Shown one piece after another: positions 5,017 through 8,858 of a stretch of 8,858 nucleotides of DNA (position 1 is the stretch's first letter; every line of letters begins with the position of its first letter). The position numbers and the translations under genes were made by a program. The notes below the pieces were generated by a model. The model had not been told where the DNA came from. It did no database searches and saw nothing but the letters and a program-made list of their open reading frames with translations. The stretch is taken from the NCBI GenBank assembly GCA_031554215.1, contig JAVBKF010000066.1:1-8858 (forward strand). The letters are read 5' to 3'. This stretch comes from JAVBKE01 sp031554215 (GTDB taxonomy: Bacteria; Bacillota; Bacilli; JARBTR01).

Positions 5017-6396
5017 ATGCCAAACAGAGTAATCGAAGTATTACCTAAAGATAAATATGCGGTCCTAAATCGCCATAAATTGACAGAGATTGATCGTAAG
5101 GTGGTTCACCTATTATATCAGCCACTGATTGGTGTCACATCCGTGTCATTATATTTTGCACTACTGGATGAACTAAACGCTGACCAAATGTGGTCGAAGC
5201 CAAATGATCATTATTGGTTACTTGACTTCTTCGCGCTAGCGATGCCAGAACTGCTTGTCTACCGAAAAACACTTGAAGGCATTGGACTACTCCGTACCTT
5301 TCAGAAAAAAAATGAGACAAGTGATCATTTTATCTATGAAATACAAGCACCGCTTTCAGCAGAAACATTTTTTAAAGATGAGATATTGATGGTATTTCTT
5401 CGTCAAAAATTAGGCGAACGTCATGTTGATCGCCTGCAGAAGATTTTTTCTGACAAGAAGGTACCCGCAGATTATCTAGAGATTACTCAGGACTTCAACC
5501 AAACGTTTGTTTCTGTTGTGCCTGACGCTACTGTGGCCGGAAAGAATAGCGCGGCACTCGGTCTCCTGCTTGAAAAGAAGACCTTCTTCACGAATGAAGA
5601 GACACGGTATAAGAATCAATTTATGATCGCATTTGACTTCCCGCTCCTTGTTGAGACGTTACGGGGCAATTTTGTTAACCGGAAATCATTAACGCCACTT
5701 GTGATGGATACAATTGCAACGCTTGCATTCCTCTATCAAATCAATGTGGTGGATATGAGCAAACTAGTATTACGTTGTTGTCATGAAAATGGCGTAATAG
5801 ACACTGACCAGTTAAAAGTCGCTGCGCGTGAAAGTTATTTGCTTAGCTACGGTAAACCACCAAATATTTTGGCGAAAATGCAGCCATTAGAACATCGGAC
5901 AATTGTCAATCCACAAACAGATGAGGAGCGGTTGTTGTACGATTTTGAAAATAATTCACCACTCGATTTACTGACCAGTGAACAGGTTTCCAAGGGAGCC
6001 AAGCCTTCGGCAGCAAACCTTGAGACAGTTGAAAATGTGATGATTAATCAAAAGCTGAATCCCGGTGTCGTCAATGTGCTGATTCATTACGTGTTACAGA
6101 AATCCGACAACAAAATTCCGAAGAACTATGTCGAGGAGATTGCGGCAACGCTCGCGAGGAAAAAAATCATGACCGTGCAAGAGGCCTATGACCATTTCAA
6201 AAATGGTCAAGTGAGCACGGCAAAAACGCCTGTGAAATCGAACCGGAGAACGGCAGGAAGTAAGCGGAAAGATATTATTCCTTCTTGGATGAAAGGGAAA
6301 AGTGAAGCGGCACCAGCAGACAAAGAAAGTCCTGAAGAATTGCAAGAAGTTGAGAAAATGCTTGAAAAGTTTAAGAAGGGAGGGAAGTCTCAGTGA
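5017..6396 (+). CDS. dnaB: DnaB, replication initiation and membrane attachment protein
   Basis: This is the Firmicute DnaB, not the replicative helicase. With DnaD and DnaI it loads the helicase DnaC at oriC and at restarted forks and helps tie the origin to the membrane. The 459 residues are close to the roughly 470 of B. subtilis. Visible parts are an N-terminal winged-helix-like region (about 1-110, HYWLLDFFALAMPELLVYRKTLEGIGLL), a mixed helical middle, and a DnaD-like C-terminal DNA-binding domain (about 322-397, with NPGVVNVLIHYVLQK and ending near QEAYDHFK). A basic low-complexity linker (401-430) ends in an IIPSWMKGK motif, then an acidic-basic tail. ATG 5017 has GGGAAGAG at 5001-5008. 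dnaI starts inside its stop codon region. I found no convincing promoter in the 113 bases after nrdR, so readthrough from nrdR is likely. Confidence 0.95.
   Translation: MPNRVIEVLPKDKYAVLNRHKLTEIDRKVVHLLYQPLIGVTSVSLYFALLDELNADQMWSKPNDHYWLLDFFALAMPELLVYRKTLEGIGLLRTFQKKNETSDHFIYEIQAPLSAETFFKDEILMVFLRQKLGERHVDRLQKIFSDKKVPADYLEITQDFNQTFVSVVPDATVAGKNSAALGLLLEKKTFFTNEETRYKNQFMIAFDFPLLVETLRGNFVNRKSLTPLVMDTIATLAFLYQINVVDMSKLVLRCCHENGVIDTDQLKVAARESYLLSYGKPPNILAKMQPLEHRTIVNPQTDEERLLYDFENNSPLDLLTSEQVSKGAKPSAANLETVENVMINQKLNPGVVNVLIHYVLQKSDNKIPKNYVEEIAATLARKKIMTVQEAYDHFKNGQVSTAKTPVKSNRRTAGSKRKDIIPSWMKGKSEAAPADKESPEELQEVEKMLEKFKKGGKSQ
6378..6396 (+). promoter_or_regulatory. dnaI ribosome site and GTGA stop-start overlap
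   Basis: A strong GGGAGG (6378-6383) inside the last codons of dnaB precedes the GTG start of dnaI at 6393 by nine bases. The GTG shares four bases (6393-6396) with the dnaB TGA stop, the classic arrangement for translational coupling. Confidence 0.85.
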
Positions 6397-7319
6397 AAAG
6401 TATCAAGGATATTATGCAGAACAGCACGCGAATGCGAGCGGTAAATGAGGAGCTGAAACAATTTCGGCAGCAGATTCTATCGAATCCGCGTGTCCGTTAT
6501 TTCCTCAATGAGCATTCAGATGAAATCAATGATGAGATCATCGATCGCGGTCTGGCTGATTTAAATGAGTTTGTTGAGCAAAATCGCAGCTGTGATCATT
6601 GTAGTTCAGTAGATGAATGTACAAACTTAGTCAAAGGCTTTAGACCTCATTTAGAATTATCGGCAGGGACGATTCGGGTGAAGTACCTTTTGTGTGAAAA
6701 AGGCATTGTCGCTGAGAAACAACGGAAAATCAGAGAGCAGATTCATACCATTCATATCCCAGCTCAGATTAAGAACGCACAGTTCAGCGATCTGGTGTCA
6801 AAAGGAAGAGTGTCTGCTGTGAGAAAAGCACTTGAGTTTGGTGAGCGTTTTCCTGCCGAGAAGTTTGGTAAAGGATTATACTTCCATGGCGGCTACGGTG
6901 TCGGGAAAACATTCCTCCTTGGTGCGATCGCAAATCATCTTGCTGAAATTGGCATTTCTTCTTATATTGTCTACTGGCCAGATTTTCTCCGTGAGATTAA
7001 GGGATCATTTGAAGATCATTCATATAATCGGAAAATAGATTCGATTCGCGAGGTGCCTGTCCTGATGATTGATGATATTGGGGCTGAATCACTGACAGCT
7101 TGGAGTCGTGATGAAGTATTGGGAACGATCTTGCAGTACCGAATGCAAGAGCAGTTACCAACCTGCTTTACGTCCAATTTTAATTTCACAGAACTAGAAG
7201 AGCATTTATCATTTTCGTCTAGTGGACAAGAAACTGCAAAAGCAAAACGAATTATGGAGCGGATTCAGTTTCTAGCAGAGGCGGTTGAGGTTGGGGGACC
7301 GAACCGGAGACAGTCGTAA
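6393..7319 (+). CDS. dnaI: DnaI, helicase loader ATPase
   Basis: DnaI is the AAA+ protein that binds the replicative helicase and loads it on DNA with DnaB. The 308 residues match the roughly 311 of B. subtilis. The N-terminal domain carries a zinc site, with candidate ligands Cys67, Cys70, Cys76, His86 and Cys101. The C-terminal AAA+ domain has Walker A GGYGVGKT (166-173), Walker B VLMIDD (223-228) followed by IGAES, sensor 1 TSNFN (260-264), and the basic KAKRIMERI near 283-291 that includes the arginine-finger region. The GTG at 6393 is supported by the strong upstream site and by the overlap with dnaB. The gene is followed by a terminator 13 bases later. In Bacillus the next genes belong to the ytxB/thrS side; that continuation is absent here. 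Motifs are intact and the call is secure. Confidence 0.97.
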   Translation: MKSIKDIMQNSTRMRAVNEELKQFRQQILSNPRVRYFLNEHSDEINDEIIDRGLADLNEFVEQNRSCDHCSSVDECTNLVKGFRPHLELSAGTIRVKYLLCEKGIVAEKQRKIREQIHTIHIPAQIKNAQFSDLVSKGRVSAVRKALEFGERFPAEKFGKGLYFHGGYGVGKTFLLGAIANHLAEIGISSYIVYWPDFLREIKGSFEDHSYNRKIDSIREVPVLMIDDIGAESLTAWSRDEVLGTILQYRMQEQLPTCFTSNFNFTELEEHLSFSSSGQETAKAKRIMERIQFLAEAVEVGGPNRRQS

Positions 7320-7332
7320 CTCCGGGGACCCC

Positions 7333-7386
7333 AAAAGGTAGAGCCGATATCTAGCGCTACATGGCGCTTGTGCCTTCTACCTTTTA
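7333..7386 (+). terminator. Rho-independent terminator after dnaI
   Basis: AAAAGGTAGA (7333-7342) pairs perfectly with TCTACCTTTT (7376-7385), and an inner AGCGC/GCGCT stem (7353-7357 and 7364-7368) sits in the loop. The T stretch is short and broken by A7386. The stem begins 13 bases after dnaI stops. Confidence 0.8.
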
Positions 7387-7459
7387 TTTGAATGAAAATC
7401 AAAAAGGGTTACCAATTTTGAATTTAGCTGACTGTCGACTTTTTTTGTGAACTGAATAC

Positions 7460-7468
7460 TGGTATGAT
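7460..7468 (+). promoter_or_regulatory. Extended -10 promoter of ybeY
   Basis: TGGTATGAT has the extended TGn element and a TATGAT hexamer (5 of 6), 37 bases before the ybeY ATG. No recognisable -35 at 16-18 bases (a T run). It lies after the dnaI terminator, as expected for the start of the ybeY-cdd-era transcript. Confidence 0.6.
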
Positions 7469-7505
7469 GGTAGGGAACTAAAATTTTGATAAAAAGAGGG
7501 TACCT

Positions 7506-7979
7506 ATGCAATATGTAGTGGTAGATATCATTGATGAGGCGGAATTATTAGAGGAGGGACACTTGCAGTTAGTCGATAAGATACTGCAATTTGCTTCTCT
7601 GAAAGAAGCCGTCGATGGTGGTGCGGAAGTCTCTGTTTCGTTTGTAAACGATGCAGAAATTCAGGTTTTGAACCAGACGTACCGGGGGATAGATGCACCG
7701 ACGGACGTGCTGTCATTTTCGATGGAAGAGCTCGGTGAAGATGAAATGGAGATTGCCTTAGAAGGTGTTCCGCAAATGCTCGGGGATATTATTATTTCTG
7801 TTGATAAAGTGGTTGCACAGGCGGCTGAATTTGGTCATAGTTTCGAGCGAGAGCTAGGCTTTCTGGTACTACATGGCTTCCTCCATCTGCTTGGATATGA
7901 TCACATGGACAAGGCTGATGAGAAAGTGATGTTTGGTCGGCAAGATGAACTATTGGCTGAATACGGTTTGAAGCGTTAG
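7506..7979 (+). CDS. ybeY: YbeY endoribonuclease, rRNA maturation
   Basis: YbeY is a zinc-dependent single-strand endoribonuclease that takes part in 16S rRNA 3'-end maturation and ribosome quality control. The 157 residues equal the usual length. The catalytic zinc motif HGFLHLLGYDH (123-133) supplies His123, His127 and His133. The conserved NQTYRGIDAPTDVLSF block (56-71), with Arg60, is also present, as is the GDIIIS segment (93-98). ATG 7506 has AGAGGG at 7495-7500. It opens the right-hand operon-like group; cdd follows after 69 bases and era after that. YbeY and Era are known to act together in small-subunit maturation. In B. subtilis dgkA lies between ybeY and cdd; no such gene fits in the gap here. 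The identity is very secure. Confidence 0.97.
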   Translation: MQYVVVDIIDEAELLEEGHLQLVDKILQFASLKEAVDGGAEVSVSFVNDAEIQVLNQTYRGIDAPTDVLSFSMEELGEDEMEIALEGVPQMLGDIIISVDKVVAQAAEFGHSFERELGFLVLHGFLHLLGYDHMDKADEKVMFGRQDELLAEYGLKR

Positions 7980-8048
7980 AGGAAACTGTTCATTCTGACA
8001 ACAGCATGTTTTAAAAAGCGCTGACTAGAAAAAGGGGGACTTTTTTAG

Positions 8049-8456
8049 ATGGACATTTCAAATGAATTGTTGATTAAAGAGGCAGTAAAGGCGAGAGAAA
8101 AAGCATACACGCCTTATTCTAAATTTCAAGTAGGCGCGGCATTGCTCGCAGAAGATGGCACGATTTATCATGGCTGTAATATCGAGAATGCGGCGTATTC
8201 AGTCACCAATTGCGGTGAACGAACCGCTTTGTTTAGTGCAATGGCGCAAGGCGCAACGGAATTTGTTAGGCTCGCGGTTGTTGCCGATACAGCCCGACCA
8301 GTACCACCTTGCGGTGTCTGTCGTCAGGTGATTTCAGAACTCTGTCCTGTTGATATGCCAGTTATTTTGTCGAACCTGCAAGGGGATAGTAAAATAGTAA
8401 CTGTACAGGAATTACTGCCTGGTGCATTTACTGCGGAGGATTTAGTGAATGAATGA
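8049..8456 (+). CDS. cdd: Cytidine deaminase
   Basis: Cdd deaminates cytidine and deoxycytidine to uridine and deoxyuridine in pyrimidine salvage; the short homotetrameric form is cytosolic. The 135 residues are typical. Visible are the substrate motif CNIEN (43-47), the catalytic NCGERTA (54-60) with zinc ligand Cys55 and proton-shuttling Glu57, and PPCGVCRQV (86-94) with zinc ligands Cys88 and Cys91. ATG 8049 has AAGGGGG at 8032-8038, ten bases upstream. The stop (8454-8456) lies within the first codons of era: the two genes overlap by eight bases, suggesting translational coupling. The cdd-era pair is conserved in Bacillales. Promoter activity in the short gap after ybeY is not evident, so it is likely transcribed with ybeY. 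Confidence 0.97.
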   Translation: MDISNELLIKEAVKAREKAYTPYSKFQVGAALLAEDGTIYHGCNIENAAYSVTNCGERTALFSAMAQGATEFVRLAVVADTARPVPPCGVCRQVISELCPVDMPVILSNLQGDSKIVTVQELLPGAFTAEDLVNE

Positions 8457-8858
8457 ATTAAATAAAACAGCAACACCTTATAAATCTGGGTTTGTATCGA
8501 TTATCGGTCGCCCAAATGTCGGGAAATCAACATTTCTCAATCATGTGGTTGGGCAAAAAATTGCGATTATGAGTGATAAACCACAAACAACACGAAACAA
8601 AGTGCAAGGGGTTCTCACAGCGAACGATTCGCAAATCGTCTTTATTGATACACCAGGAATTCACACACCAAATTCTAAACTCGGTGACTTTATGATGAAG
8701 GCGGCAATGAATGCGCTACAAGAAGTCGATGTGATCTTGTTTATGGTCAGCGCAGTTGAAGGTTTTGGTAAGGGTGAGAAGATGATTGTTGAACGCTTAG
8801 AGAAATCAACAACGCCGGTTTTCTTATTAATTAACAAGATTGACAAGGTTCACCCCGA
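8449..8858 (+). CDS. era: Era GTPase, 5' part
   Basis: Era is an essential GTPase that binds the 3' end of 16S rRNA and helps assemble the small ribosomal subunit. Only the first 136 codons lie in the window, and the reading frame is open to its end; the C-terminal KH RNA-binding domain is beyond it. The GTPase motifs are all visible: G1 GRPNVGKS (20-27), the switch I block KPQTTRNK (44-51), G3 DTPG (67-70) and G4 NKID (129-132). The DFMMKAAMNALQEVD stretch (80-94) also matches the family. ATG 8449 is eight bases inside cdd and has GGAGG at 8435-8439, nine bases upstream, within cdd. No alternative start fits, since the ATG at 8453 soon meets a stop. Confidence 0.96.
   Translation, partial: MNELNKTATPYKSGFVSIIGRPNVGKSTFLNHVVGQKIAIMSDKPQTTRNKVQGVLTANDSQIVFIDTPGIHTPNSKLGDFMMKAAMNALQEVDVILFMVSAVEGFGKGEKMIVERLEKSTTPVFLLINKIDKVHP

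Noticed and set aside
7321..7386. T-box leader remnant of thrS after dnaI
   Set aside because: In Bacillus thrS lies further along, but no T-box core (GGTGGNACCGCG type) is present and the stem-loop is a simple terminator followed by ybeY.

Overview
This window looks like a chromosomal housekeeping segment from a low-to-mid GC Firmicute of the order Bacillales, probably an endospore former. The helicase-loader pair dnaB-dnaI is restricted to Firmicutes. YlaH, YlaI and YtaF are small proteins I know from Bacillus relatives, and YtaF is annotated there as a sporulation membrane protein. I cannot name the genus. No transposase, phage gene, CRISPR array, rRNA or tRNA gene, or defence island is visible, and I did not find an undescribed multi-gene system.

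Layout. Bases 1-1296 hold the C-terminal 431 codons of the ribosome-associated GTPase TypA/BipA, cut by the left edge, followed by a strong terminator. Bases 1373-2600 carry three small genes: ylaH (+, membrane protein), an unnamed 103-residue cytosolic protein (+), and ylaI (-, four-cysteine zinc protein). The last two converge on a hairpin-rich gap at about 2347-2453. After roughly 300 bases with no recognisable gene come ytaF (MntP-like membrane protein) and coaE (last step of coenzyme A synthesis), 13 bases apart, then a 298-base gap with a terminator. Next are nrdR (ribonucleotide reductase repressor), dnaB and dnaI (helicase loading for replication initiation and restart). dnaB and dnaI overlap by four bases, and a terminator follows dnaI. 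The right end is ybeY, cdd and the first 136 codons of era, with cdd and era overlapping by eight bases. era runs off the edge.

How the genes fit together. The centre links dNTP supply (NrdR) to replication initiation (DnaB, DnaI), and the right end links rRNA processing and ribosome assembly (YbeY, Era) with pyrimidine salvage (Cdd). These are common Bacillales groupings. What is unusual is that, compared with my recollection of Bacillus subtilis, three chromosomal neighbourhoods sit side by side here (typA-yla; ytaF-coaE-nrdR-dnaB-dnaI; ybeY-cdd-era). Several usual members are also absent from their expected positions: mutM, gapB/speD, the thrS side of dnaI, and dgkA.

Most worth a second look: an EF-hand-like loop inside YtaF; the stacked hairpins with a GGGGAGTAG core between the convergent genes; an inverted repeat just upstream of ytaF; the unnamed 103-residue protein; and the compacted gene order. 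All protein assignments come from reading motifs and remembered family sequences, not from a database search.
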